DNA of 64,000 bases from Flavobacteriaceae bacterium MAR_2010_188 (lineage in GTDB: Bacteria; Bacteroidota; Bacteroidia; Flavobacteriales; Flavobacteriaceae), in NCBI GenBank assembly GCA_900104375.1, contig LT629302.1, forward strand, positions 3,516,480 through 3,580,479. The letters are read 5' to 3'. Below, one piece after another: positions 26,541-35,004 of the stretch; position 1 is the first letter of the stretch; each line of letters opens with the position of its first letter. Under the pieces are notes generated by a model. The model saw only the letters and a list, made by a program, of their open reading frames with translations. It made no database searches and was not told where the DNA came from. A program made the translations under genes and the position numbers.

Positions 26541-27470
26541 ATGAAAGGACCTTTATTTTATTCAAAAATATTACTCTTCGGCGAATACGGAATTATCAAA
26601 GATTCCAAAGGCCTTTCGATACCTTACAACTTTTATAATGGTGCTTTAAAAGTAGATGATAATCCATCTGAAAAAGCCATTAAATCCAACGAGAATCTTC
26701 GACGCTTCATCGCTTATTTAAAAGATTTGAAAACGGATTTGGTCAGCTTCGATATAGAGAAGTTAGAGCAAGATGTTAACGCAGGAATGTATTTTGATTC
26801 TTCGATACCACAAGGCTATGGAGTTGGTAGCAGTGGCGCTTTAGTTGCTGCAATCTATGACCATTACGCTCAGAATAAAATCACGGTTTTAGAAAATCTA
26901 ACTCGTGATAAACTCTTAAAGCTTAAGACGATTTTTTCTGAAATGGAATCTTTTTTCCACGGAAAATCTTCAGGACTTGATCCATTAAATAGCTATCTAA
27001 GTATTCCTATTCTTATTAATTCTAAGGATAATATTGAAGCTACTGGTATACCATCCCAAAAAAATTCTGGCAAAGGCGCCGTCTTTTTATTGGATAGCGG
27101 AATCACTGGTGAAACAGCTCCGATGGTAAGTATTTTTATGGAGAATATGAAGCATGAAGGTTTTAGGTCTATGCTTAAGAATCAATTTATAAAACATACC
27201 GATGCCTGTGTTGATGATTTTTTAACCGGGGACATCAAGTCGTTATTCAAAAACACAAAACAACTTTCGAAGGTTGTTTTAAATCATTTTAAACCTATGA
27301 TTCCGGTTCAATTTCATGAGCTTTGGAAGAATGGTTTGGACACAAATGATTATTACTTAAAACTTTGCGGTTCTGGCGGAGGTGGTTATATTTTGGGCTT
27401 TACCGAAGATATCGAAAAAGCCAAAAACTCTCTAAAGGATTACAATCTAGAAGTGGTCTATAACTTCTAA
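26541..27470 (+). CDS. GHMP kinase, mevalonate kinase-like
   Basis: 309 residues. The N-terminal KILLFGEYGII matches mevalonate kinases, the ATP loop is QGYGVGSSGALVAA, and the third GHMP motif is CGSGGGGYILGF near the C-terminus. It phosphorylates mevalonate or phosphomevalonate in the pathway that mvaD (upstream) completes. Mevalonate kinase is the better reading because of the FGEYGI start, but in this family the two kinases are not always separable by eye. Confidence 0.88.
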   Translation: MKGPLFYSKILLFGEYGIIKDSKGLSIPYNFYNGALKVDDNPSEKAIKSNENLRRFIAYLKDLKTDLVSFDIEKLEQDVNAGMYFDSSIPQGYGVGSSGALVAAIYDHYAQNKITVLENLTRDKLLKLKTIFSEMESFFHGKSSGLDPLNSYLSIPILINSKDNIEATGIPSQKNSGKGAVFLLDSGITGETAPMVSIFMENMKHEGFRSMLKNQFIKHTDACVDDFLTGDIKSLFKNTKQLSKVVLNHFKPMIPVQFHELWKNGLDTNDYYLKLCGSGGGGYILGFTEDIEKAKNSLKDYNLEVVYNF

Positions 27471-27484
27471 GTACTTCGCTTTTT

Positions 27485-28390
27485 ATGTTTACGAGCAATC
27501 AAAAAAAAGTCTTGCTAAAATTCTTTAGTATGTTTTCTGTGGTGCGCGGCTATAACATTTTGGTGGTCGTCCTTGCTCAATACCTTGCCTCAATTTACAT
27601 CCTTGCTCCTGATAAGCCGGTTAAGAAAGTAATCTTCGATACCAATTTATTTGTTTTAGTACTTGCATCGGCCGCTGTTATTGCTGGCGGCTACATCATC
27701 AATAATTTTTACGATTCTGAGAAGGATTTAATTAACCGACCTCAAAAAACTCTTCTTGAGGGCAAGATCAGTCAAAACACCAAATTGTCACTATACTTTG
27801 TGCTGAACTTTTTTGCGGTGGTCATGGCGAGTTATGTCTCTTTCAGGGCAGTTTTGTTTTTTTCAATCTATATTTTTGGAATCTGGCTCTATTCACATAA
27901 GTTGAAGAAAATGCCATTTATTGGCAATCTTACTTCGGCCATTTTAACGATTACCCCATTCTTTGCGATTTTTATTTATTACAAAAACTTTGACCATGTC
28001 ATTTTTGTGCATGCTTCCTTTTTGTTCTTAATCATTTCGATGAGAGAATTGACAAAAGATCTGGAAAATCTTAAAGGTGACCTTGCCCAAAACTATCATA
28101 CCATTCCGATAGATTACGGCGAAAGAACTTCTAAGATTATGCTGACCTTACTGGTTGTACTTACGCTTGTACCAATTATTCTATTGGTCTCTAGGTTCGA
28201 TATTGGTTATATGTATCTCTACTTTTATTTTAGCGTTTTTCTGCTATTAGTGTTTCTCTATTTACTCTGGAGGTCTAGAAAAAAGATGCATTACCTTATC
28301 CTTCATAATATCTTAAAGTTCATTATCCTAGCTGGCGTGTTTAGCATATTGCTGATCGATGTTGATGTGGTTATTAATAGAATCATTTGA
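27485..28390 (+). CDS. UbiA-family prenyltransferase (geranylgeranylglycerol-phosphate geranylgeranyltransferase-like)
   Basis: 301 residues with about eight membrane helices. The first prenyl-diphosphate-binding motif is NNFYDSEKDLINRP (NDxxD type) and a second acidic motif lies at REL.KDLENLKGD. UbiA enzymes transfer a prenyl chain onto an acceptor in the membrane; in Flavobacteria members in this gene context are annotated as geranylgeranylglycerol-phosphate geranylgeranyltransferase-like. The acceptor cannot be read from sequence. It follows the GHMP kinase by 14 nt, consistent with shared isoprenoid metabolism. Confidence 0.87.
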   Translation: MFTSNQKKVLLKFFSMFSVVRGYNILVVVLAQYLASIYILAPDKPVKKVIFDTNLFVLVLASAAVIAGGYIINNFYDSEKDLINRPQKTLLEGKISQNTKLSLYFVLNFFAVVMASYVSFRAVLFFSIYIFGIWLYSHKLKKMPFIGNLTSAILTITPFFAIFIYYKNFDHVIFVHASFLFLIISMRELTKDLENLKGDLAQNYHTIPIDYGERTSKIMLTLLVVLTLVPIILLVSRFDIGYMYLYFYFSVFLLLVFLYLLWRSRKKMHYLILHNILKFIILAGVFSILLIDVDVVINRII

Positions 28391-28487
28391 CTTGGAATCT
28401 TTTCTCCTTTGCGATTGAGTAATTAGACTTCTATAGTGTTTAATATGCTAAATTGCTGTAAAATTTCTCTTAGACAAATGTGATTTT

Positions 28488-29441
28488 ATGAATAGCAACT
28501 TATTAAAGGTAGCCATAGCTCAAATTGCTCCTGTATGGCTGAATAAAGAAAAGACCACAGCTCGAATTATTGATTGTATAATTGAAGCTGCCAAAGAAAA
28601 CGTGGATTTGTTGGTTTTTGGGGAAGGACTTTTACCTGGCTACCCTTTTTGGCTGGCATTGACGGATGGGGCTATGTGGAACTCTAAAGTGAATAAGGAA
28701 CTTCACGCCCATTATGTACAAAACGCAGTAAACATTGAAGATGGTGATTTAAATACAATTTGCAATGTGGCTAAGGAAAAAAATATGGCCATTTATCTAG
28801 GCATCATCGAACGCCCCATGGACAGGGGAGGCCATAGTATATATGCGTCCTTGGTGTATATAACTCCTCAAGGGCAAATTAAATCGGTACACAGAAAATT
28901 ACAACCAACTTATGACGAAAGGCTAACTTGGTCCCCCGGTGATGGCAATGGACTCAGAGTCCACTCTTTAAAACATTTTACCCTAGGCGGTCTTAACTGC
29001 TGGGAAAATTGGATGCCCCTGCCGAGGGCTGCCCTATATGGATTGGGTGAAAATTTACATATCGCCGTATGGCCCGGTAGCGATTATAACACTAAGGATA
29101 TCACCAGATTTATTGCAAGGGAATCTAGGTCGTTTGTTATATCTGCGTCAAGCCTTATGACTGTGGAAGATTTTCCGGGTGACACGCCGCATCTAGACCT
29201 ACTTCTAAAAAAGGCACCCAAAATATTAGGGAACGGCGGTAGCTGTATTGCTGGGCCAAATGGAGAATTCATCTTAGAACCACAGCTTGACAGAGAAGGA
29301 CTAATTATTGAAACATTAGATTTTAATCGGGTATTGGAAGAACGTCAAAACTTTGATCCGGTTGGTCACTATTCTAGACCAGACATTACCAAGCTTATTG
29401 TAAATAGAGAAAGGCAATCTACCGTGAAGTTCGAAGATTAG
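28488..29441 (+). CDS. Carbon-nitrogen hydrolase, nitrilase branch
   Basis: 317 residues. The nitrilase catalytic triad is complete: E46 (FGEG), K137 (HRKLQPT) and C171 (LNCWENW). The sequence LPGYPFW and CWENWMPLPR place it in the true nitrilase branch (nitrile to acid plus ammonia) rather than the amidase branches. No signal peptide; cytoplasmic. It sits between the isoprenoid genes and the pseudouridine synthase with spacers of about 100 bp on each side, so it is probably a separate transcription unit and may have been inserted into an otherwise conserved order. The natural nitrile is unknown. Confidence 0.9.
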   Translation: MNSNLLKVAIAQIAPVWLNKEKTTARIIDCIIEAAKENVDLLVFGEGLLPGYPFWLALTDGAMWNSKVNKELHAHYVQNAVNIEDGDLNTICNVAKEKNMAIYLGIIERPMDRGGHSIYASLVYITPQGQIKSVHRKLQPTYDERLTWSPGDGNGLRVHSLKHFTLGGLNCWENWMPLPRAALYGLGENLHIAVWPGSDYNTKDITRFIARESRSFVISASSLMTVEDFPGDTPHLDLLLKKAPKILGNGGSCIAGPNGEFILEPQLDREGLIIETLDFNRVLEERQNFDPVGHYSRPDITKLIVNRERQSTVKFED

Positions 29442-29540
29442 CAATGATAGTTTTTACAATCTTTCAGCTCAAAAGTCATTTAAAGATTAACCTCTCTATA
29501 ACTATCGTGATTTAAAGTCTAATCTTTAAGAAATTACAAA

Positions 29541-29548
29541 TATCTTTG
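29541..29548 (+). promoter_or_regulatory. Bacteroidota -7 promoter box (TATCTTTG)
   Basis: Exact TAnnTTTG match, 15 nt before the ATG at 29564. It overlaps a TTG at 29546 and so argues against that codon as the start. Confidence 0.5.
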
Positions 29549-29563
29549 CAAAAATTATTGACA

Positions 29564-30406
29564 ATGAGTAAGCAAGAAGATGGGAGCCGAGGGAAGAAAT
29601 TAGGATCCAAAGGAAAAAAGAACCCAAAGCATAAGAATCCTTCCAAAGGGAAACCGTTTTTTCAGAAAAAGGCTGACAAGCCAAAGGTGAAATCGGAGAC
29701 CGATGGTATTAGGTTAAATAAATATATTGCCAATTCTGGTATGTGTTCTCGTCGTGATGCCGACCTGCATATTTCTGTGGGGAGCGTAACGGTTAACGGC
29801 CAAGTGGTTACCGAAATGGGCCACAAGGTTAAACTAGAAGATGATGTGCGTTTTGACGGTACCCGTGTAAATCCGGAGAAAAAGACTTATGTTTTGTTGA
29901 ACAAACCTAAAGGTTTTGCCACAACCACCAGCGATACCAAAGGCCGTACAGTTATGGATTTGATTGCCAATGCCACGGATGCCAAGGTAAAACCAATCGG
30001 TAGATTGGGCCGCAATTCTTTAGGATTGCTCTTATTTACAAATGACGACGTTGTTATGCAACGTTTTACAAATTCTAATCACGGGGTCGCTAGGCTTTTT
30101 CAAGTTGAATTAGATAAAAATTTAAAGTACGAGGATTTTGTGTCGATTCGCGATGGTTTTAGCATCGGAGACAAGAAAATCTTTGTTGAAGAGATTGCTT
30201 ACATACAAGACACTACCAAAAAAGAGATCGGTATAAAAATCAAGAATACAGGGAATTCAATCCTTAGAACGATTTTTGACCACTTTAAATACGATATCAT
30301 TAGAATCGATTGTGTGGCTATTGGACACTTAACGAAAAAAGACCTTCCACGCGGTCATTGGAAACATTTGACAACTCAAGAGATAAACACTCTAAAAATG
30401 CTATAA
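29564..30406 (+). CDS. RsuA/RluB-family rRNA pseudouridine synthase with altered catalytic motif
   Basis: 280 residues from the ATG at 29564. A lysine-rich N-terminal extension (about 45 residues) is followed by an S4 RNA-binding domain (RLNKYIANSGMCSRRDAD) and the pseudouridine synthase fold (YVLLNKPKGF, LLLFTND, HGVARLFQVELD). The family isomerises uridine in rRNA by means of one invariant Asp in GRLD. Here that motif reads GRLGRNSLGLLL: codon 149 (30008-30010) is GGC, Gly, instead of Asp, a change that one A-to-G substitution could cause. The rest of the fold looks intact. The protein may be inactive as a synthase and act only in RNA binding, or the base may be an assembly error. Confidence 0.9.
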   Translation: MSKQEDGSRGKKLGSKGKKNPKHKNPSKGKPFFQKKADKPKVKSETDGIRLNKYIANSGMCSRRDADLHISVGSVTVNGQVVTEMGHKVKLEDDVRFDGTRVNPEKKTYVLLNKPKGFATTTSDTKGRTVMDLIANATDAKVKPIGRLGRNSLGLLLFTNDDVVMQRFTNSNHGVARLFQVELDKNLKYEDFVSIRDGFSIGDKKIFVEEIAYIQDTTKKEIGIKIKNTGNSILRTIFDHFKYDIIRIDCVAIGHLTKKDLPRGHWKHLTTQEINTLKML

Positions 30407-30701
30407 AAAACCTTGATTTTTTTATGGATATTTCAAATTTTAGTTTTCATTTGTAATGACCATTAAATTATAAATGACATTTACGAACCATTCGGTTTTA
30501 CTTGGAAAATTAGAGCCTAACCAAAAATTAATTAGCATCTCCTTTTTAAATTTTTTTAATTCTACATTTTCAGTTCAAGATATTGAATTTCTGAACATGG
30601 GATACGCACTTCCTATTACCACTCTTAAAATTAATTATTAAGAATGTTTAAAGAGTCCTTGGCCAAATTTCCCTTATTTTTTATCGATTTATAAACTATA
30701 G
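30407..30701 (+). other. 295-bp non-coding spacer before the polyamine operon
   Basis: AT-rich with several T runs, no plausible ORF, tRNA or strong hairpin. It should contain the promoter and 5' leader of the arginine decarboxylase gene. I found no exact TAnnTTTG box and recognise no riboswitch. Its length, unusual for this dense region, leaves room for a leader that senses polyamines or arginine, but nothing in it shows this. Confidence 0.4.
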
Positions 30702-32102
30702 ATGAATACAAAATATATAGACTTAATCAGTCAGACTTTCGATTTTCCTCAAGAGGAGTTTAAAGTAGAGGCTAACAGCTTACATTTTCACGGTGTCGAT
30801 TTAATGAAATTGATGAAGGAATATGGTTCGCCGTTAAAATTTACGTATCTCCCACAGATTTCCAATAATATACATAGGGCAATAAATTGGTTCTCTGAAG
30901 CGATGAAAAAAGCTGAGTATAAAGGGAAATACTATTATTGCTATTGTACCAAAAGCTCTCACTTTAAACATGTGATGAACGAAGCTTTTAAGAACGACAT
31001 CCATATCGAGACGTCTTCTGCTTTTGATATTGACATAGTAGAGAAACTTAAAAAAGCTGGTAAGATAAATGACAAGGCTTACGTTATTTGCAATGGCTTT
31101 AAACGGTCGCAATATGTTACGAATATTGGTCGCCTGATTAACAACGGACACAAGAACTGCATCCCGATCATCGATAATTACGAAGAATTGGATTTGCTTT
31201 CCGCAGAAATTAAGGGAAAATTTAAAGTCGGTATTCGAATTGCTTCGGAAGAAGAGCCAAAATTTGAGTTTTATACGTCTCGTTTAGGTATCGGATATAA
31301 AAATATTGTTCCTTTTTACAGGGATATGATAAAGGATAATAAGAAGGTTGAATTGAAAATGCTTCACTTTTTTATTAATACTGGTATTAGGGATAACGCC
31401 TATTATTGGAATGAACTTTCTAAATGTTTGAAGGTTTATACTAATTTGAAGAAAATATGTCCAACCTTAAATAGTTTGAACATTGGCGGAGGATTCCCGA
31501 TAAAGAATTCTTTGGCCTTCGATTTTGAGTACGATTATATGATTGAAGAGATCATTAATCAAATTTCCTTGGCATGTGAAGAAGCAGATGTAGACGTACC
31601 CGATATTTTTACTGAATTTGGTAGTTTTACCGTAGGTGAATCTGGAGGAGCAATCTATGAAGTGCTTTACCAAAAACAACAGAACGATAGGGAAAAATGG
31701 AACATGATCAATTCATCTTTTATCACAACCTTGCCAGATACTTGGGCAATTAGTAAAAGATTTATTATGTTGCCAATAAATCGCTGGTCAGATAGTTATG
31801 AAAGAGTATTGTTGGGGGGACTAACCTGCGACTCGGATGACTATTATAATAGTGAACAGCATATGAATGCGATTTACCTACCTAAATACAATAAGGAAAA
31901 ACCTTTGTATATTGGGTTTTTTAATATCGGCGCTTACCAAGAAACCATTGGTGGTTTTGGCGGGCTTCAACATTGCTTAATTCCTTCTCCTAAGCATATT
32001 TTGATCGATAGAAATGAAGACGGAGAATTAGAAACATCAATTTTTAGCGAACAACAAAAAAGTGAAGACTTACTTAAAATATTAGGTTACGATGAAAAAT
32101 AG
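30702..32102 (+). CDS. speA: Arginine decarboxylase (alanine-racemase-fold, PLP-dependent)
   Basis: 466 residues, shorter than the E. coli biosynthetic SpeA (about 650). The fold is that of Orn/Lys/Arg decarboxylase family 2. K84 in CYCTKSSH is the likely PLP lysine; HIETSSAFD, LNIGGGFP and the C-terminal LGGLTCDSDD with GAYQETIGGFGG follow in the expected order. It should convert arginine to agmatine. The next gene overlaps by 11 nt and encodes agmatinase, which strongly supports arginine over ornithine or diaminopimelate as substrate. Confidence 0.9.
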   Translation: MNTKYIDLISQTFDFPQEEFKVEANSLHFHGVDLMKLMKEYGSPLKFTYLPQISNNIHRAINWFSEAMKKAEYKGKYYYCYCTKSSHFKHVMNEAFKNDIHIETSSAFDIDIVEKLKKAGKINDKAYVICNGFKRSQYVTNIGRLINNGHKNCIPIIDNYEELDLLSAEIKGKFKVGIRIASEEEPKFEFYTSRLGIGYKNIVPFYRDMIKDNKKVELKMLHFFINTGIRDNAYYWNELSKCLKVYTNLKKICPTLNSLNIGGGFPIKNSLAFDFEYDYMIEEIINQISLACEEADVDVPDIFTEFGSFTVGESGGAIYEVLYQKQQNDREKWNMINSSFITTLPDTWAISKRFIMLPINRWSDSYERVLLGGLTCDSDDYYNSEQHMNAIYLPKYNKEKPLYIGFFNIGAYQETIGGFGGLQHCLIPSPKHILIDRNEDGELETSIFSEQQKSEDLLKILGYDEK

Positions 32103-33033
32103 AACTTATGCCGGTATAGAGGAGGAATATTCCAAACTCGAAACTTCCAAGGTTATATTAATACCAGTTCCTTACGATGGAACCAGCACTTATCAAAAAG
32201 GTTCCGATAAAGGACCAGAAGCCTTTTTGGATGCGTCGGATAATATGGAATTGTACGATATAGAAACAGAATCCGAAGTTTACAAACAAGGAATCCACGT
32301 TACTGAACCGATTACCGAAAACGATTCTCCAGAATCAATGGTGAACGCGGTGCACGAAATCACTAAAAAGTACATTTTGAAAAATAAGTTCGTGACTACG
32401 ATTGGGGGCGAGCATTCCATTTCTATAGGAAGCATCAGGGCTTTTAATGAATGTTTCGATAATCTTACAGTGCTTCAAATTGATGCGCATGCAGATTTAA
32501 GGAAGAGCTATAATGGTTCTAAATTCAATCACGCCTGTGCGGTTTATGAAGCTAGCCAATCTACCAATTTGATTCAGGTTGGGATAAGAAGTATGGATGC
32601 GATAGAAACTACCATTATCGATAACGAAAAAACCTATTTCGCCCATGAAATGGCGAACGATGAATATTGGATGGATTCTGCAATAGACCAGATGACGGAG
32701 AATGTTTATATCACATTTGATCTAGATGCACTTGATCCTTCGTTGTTGCCAGGAACCGGAACTCCGGAGCCAGGTGGATTATTTTGGTATGAAACTTTAG
32801 ACTTTTTAAAAAAGGTGTTTGAAGAGAAAAACGTAGTTGGATTCGATATTATGGAGCTTTGTCCAAGAAAAAATGACAAGACTTCAGAATTTATCGCCGC
32901 TAAATTATATTATAAGATGTTGACTTATAAATTCGTCAATGATGATGTAGACGATGATTACGAAAGTAATTTCAATGACAATTCATCAAGTTTTGATAAA
33001 TTTTCTAAATTTAATGACGATGACGACAACTAA
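32092..33033 (+). CDS. speB: Agmatinase (ureohydrolase family)
   Basis: 313 residues. It hydrolyses agmatine to putrescine and urea. All manganese ligands are visible: H108 (GGEHS), D131, H133 and D135 (DAHAD), and D210/D212 (FDLDALDPS). PGTGTPEPGG follows, as in agmatinases. It overlaps the decarboxylase gene by 11 nt and the next gene by 14 nt. The last 30 residues are rich in Asp, Asn and Ser, an acidic tail beyond the enzyme fold that foreshadows the acidic protein further down the operon. Confidence 0.94.
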   Translation: MKNRTYAGIEEEYSKLETSKVILIPVPYDGTSTYQKGSDKGPEAFLDASDNMELYDIETESEVYKQGIHVTEPITENDSPESMVNAVHEITKKYILKNKFVTTIGGEHSISIGSIRAFNECFDNLTVLQIDAHADLRKSYNGSKFNHACAVYEASQSTNLIQVGIRSMDAIETTIIDNEKTYFAHEMANDEYWMDSAIDQMTENVYITFDLDALDPSLLPGTGTPEPGGLFWYETLDFLKKVFEEKNVVGFDIMELCPRKNDKTSEFIAAKLYYKMLTYKFVNDDVDDDYESNFNDNSSSFDKFSKFNDDDDN

Positions 33034-33997
33034 AGGAGAGATTTCCAATTTCATACAAAAATATTTTTTGCATTTCAATGCTGCATCGGTTGTAGATGCT
33101 GCAAAGGGATATGAAGCACAATTAGAAAAAGGAGCCAAAATGTTGGTTTCCCTAGCGGGTGCCATGAGTACTGCCGAAATCGGAAAAATCTTTGCCGAGA
33201 TGATTAGGAAAGATAAGGTTCAGATTATTTCTTGTACAGGAGCAAATCTTGAAGAAGATATCATGAATCTTGTGGCCCACTCTCATTACGAAAGAGTGCC
33301 ACATTATAGAGATCTTACGCCAAAGGACGAATGGGATTTGTTGGAAAAGGGACTTAATCGTGTAACCGATACGTGTATCCCAGAAGAAGAAGCTTTTAGA
33401 AGACTTCAAAAACATATTCACAAGATTTGGAAAGACGCTGAAGACAAGGGCGAACGTTATTTTCCACATGAATTTATGTACAAAATGTTGCTTTCTGGAG
33501 TGTTGGAAGAATATTATGAAATAGACATTAAGGATTCTTGGATGTACGCCGCCGCAGAAAAAAACCTGCCTATAATCGTCCCAGGTTGGGAAGATAGTAC
33601 CATGGGTAATATTTTTGCAAGCTATGTTCTTAAAGGAGAATTAAAGGCGAGCACCATGAAATCTGGGATTGAGTACATGACTTTCCTAGCAGATTGGTAC
33701 ACCAATAATTCGGAGAACGGAATTGGTTTCTTCCAGATTGGTGGAGGTATAGCAGGAGATTTTCCTATTTGTGTAGTACCGATGCTTTATCAGGACATGG
33801 AGAGAACAGACACTCCATTTTGGAGTTACTTCTGTCAGATAAGTGATTCTACCACAAGTTACGGATCATACTCTGGCGCAATCCCCAACGAGAAGATTAC
33901 TTGGGGAAAATTAGATATAGATACACCTAAATTTATTATAGAAAGTGATGCAACGATTGTTGCGCCTCTTATATTTGCTTACCTATTAGATATGTAA
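33020..33997 (+). CDS. Deoxyhypusine synthase-family protein, probable homospermidine synthase
   Basis: 325 residues from the ATG at 33020, which gives the usual short N-terminus; an in-frame ATG further up (32954) would overlap agmatinase by 80 nt. Family features include SLAGAMSTAE, SCTGANLEED, NYGSYSGA-like region and K297 in ITWGKLD, matching the lysine that forms the imine intermediate in deoxyhypusine synthase. Bacteria have no eIF5A to modify. Coupled to genes making putrescine, and given that Flavobacteria typically contain homospermidine, transfer of an aminobutyl group to putrescine is the likely reaction. That substrate is inference; the family membership is clear. Confidence 0.9.
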   Translation: MTTTKGEISNFIQKYFLHFNAASVVDAAKGYEAQLEKGAKMLVSLAGAMSTAEIGKIFAEMIRKDKVQIISCTGANLEEDIMNLVAHSHYERVPHYRDLTPKDEWDLLEKGLNRVTDTCIPEEEAFRRLQKHIHKIWKDAEDKGERYFPHEFMYKMLLSGVLEEYYEIDIKDSWMYAAAEKNLPIIVPGWEDSTMGNIFASYVLKGELKASTMKSGIEYMTFLADWYTNNSENGIGFFQIGGGIAGDFPICVVPMLYQDMERTDTPFWSYFCQISDSTTSYGSYSGAIPNEKITWGKLDIDTPKFIIESDATIVAPLIFAYLLDM

Positions 33998-33999
33998 TT

Positions 34000-34425
34000 A
34001 TGAAGGATAATTTAAAACGTGTTATAGTCGATTTTAAAAAATTGACCCCAGAAATTTTGGCGCTGCTCGTAGATAAGTATCCAGATGGATATGATGATGA
34101 TCAGATAATTTCTTTCAAGAATGCCAGGAATGAATTGATCGAAGCGGTAGAAGTTACAACTGCTGATACTAAATACCTTGTTAAGGTTAGTACCAAGCTT
34201 CAAATTACTATGGAAAATTATGATGAAGATGATTATGATGACTACGATAGTGATGATCCAGAAGCAGTACAAGAACCAGATTTAGATGCAGACATTAGCG
34301 ACGATGACGATATCGTGGTAGAAGATATGGATATTGACGATAAAGATGACGTCGATCAGCCAGACTTCCCTGAAGATTCCGATGCTGACGCTGATGACGA
34401 AGATGAAGATGAAGACGAAGATTAA
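34000..34425 (+). CDS. Small protein with extremely acidic C-terminal tail, polyamine operon
   Basis: 141 residues starting 2 nt after the deoxyhypusine synthase-family gene. The first 73 residues are an ordinary mixed-charge domain (KKLTPEILALLVDKYPDGY). The remaining half is dominated by Asp and Glu, ending in alternating Glu-Asp. No catalytic motif, signal peptide or membrane segment. Small proteins of this type are found at this place in other Flavobacteria, but I know no function. A polyanionic tail could bind polyamines, ribosomal proteins or calcium; its operon position favours a link to polyamines. Confidence in the gene is high, in any role low. Confidence 0.85.
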   Translation: MKDNLKRVIVDFKKLTPEILALLVDKYPDGYDDDQIISFKNARNELIEAVEVTTADTKYLVKVSTKLQITMENYDEDDYDDYDSDDPEAVQEPDLDADISDDDDIVVEDMDIDDKDDVDQPDFPEDSDADADDEDEDEDED

Positions 34426-34510
34426 AATCTCTCTCCCGCACTTTTTTTGAAGTAATAGAAATTCAATTATTTAAAATTGTAACTTTATGTAATTAGTTAT
34501 ACATAAGGAT

Positions 34511-34927
34511 ATGGATTTTAAATTTCATCTTTCGCTACCATGCTTGAGTATTAGTAAAACTAAAGAGTTCTATACTAAGAAACTCGGTGCGTCAATTGGT
34601 CGCCGTTCACAGAACTGGATCGATATCGATTTTTATCAACATCAGATTACATTTACGAAGTCGGGCAAATTCAATTTTGAAAGCAAAAACTATTCTTTTA
34701 ATGGAGAAGTGCTTCCATCTTTTCACTTTGGAATTATCCTTAACCGAGAAGAATGGGATAAGAAATTACAATTTCTAAAATCCTTGGATGAGCCAATACA
34801 GGCAGAAATTCAATTCTTAGAAGGTAAGAGCGGTCAGCATCGCTCCTTTTTTGTAAAAGACCCAAATGGTTACACGGTAGAGTTTAAATGCTTTAAGGAC
34901 CCGGCTGAGGTCTTTATGTCACTTTAG
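34511..34927 (+). CDS. VOC (glyoxalase/dioxygenase-like) family protein
   Basis: 138 residues, the size of a two-module vicinal oxygen chelate protein. The N-terminal FHLSLPCLSISKTKEFY and the C-terminal FFVKDPNGYTVEFK are typical of the family; the late Glu is a probable metal ligand. VOC proteins bind a divalent metal and act on lactoylglutathione, catechols or antibiotics, or only bind ligands. Substrate unknown. It stands alone, 85 bp after the polyamine operon, and is convergent with the GMC gene. Confidence 0.85.
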   Translation: MDFKFHLSLPCLSISKTKEFYTKKLGASIGRRSQNWIDIDFYQHQITFTKSGKFNFESKNYSFNGEVLPSFHFGIILNREEWDKKLQFLKSLDEPIQAEIQFLEGKSGQHRSFFVKDPNGYTVEFKCFKDPAEVFMSL

Positions 34928-35004
34928 CCCAATAGTTTTATTATACTTACTTGCACCTATCCTCATAGGACCGATCAAGTCACATAAAATTTGAAAAATC
35001 GCTC

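Noticed and set aside
29477-29526. Inverted repeat AAAGATTA...TAATCTTT upstream of the pseudouridine synthase
   Set aside because: Arms are eight AT-rich bases about 35 bp apart; expected by chance.
34012-34272. Minus-strand open frame opposite the acidic protein gene
   Set aside because: Repetitive Asp/Glu codons (GAT, GAA) give Ile/Phe-rich, stop-free complement; it is a shadow of the real gene.
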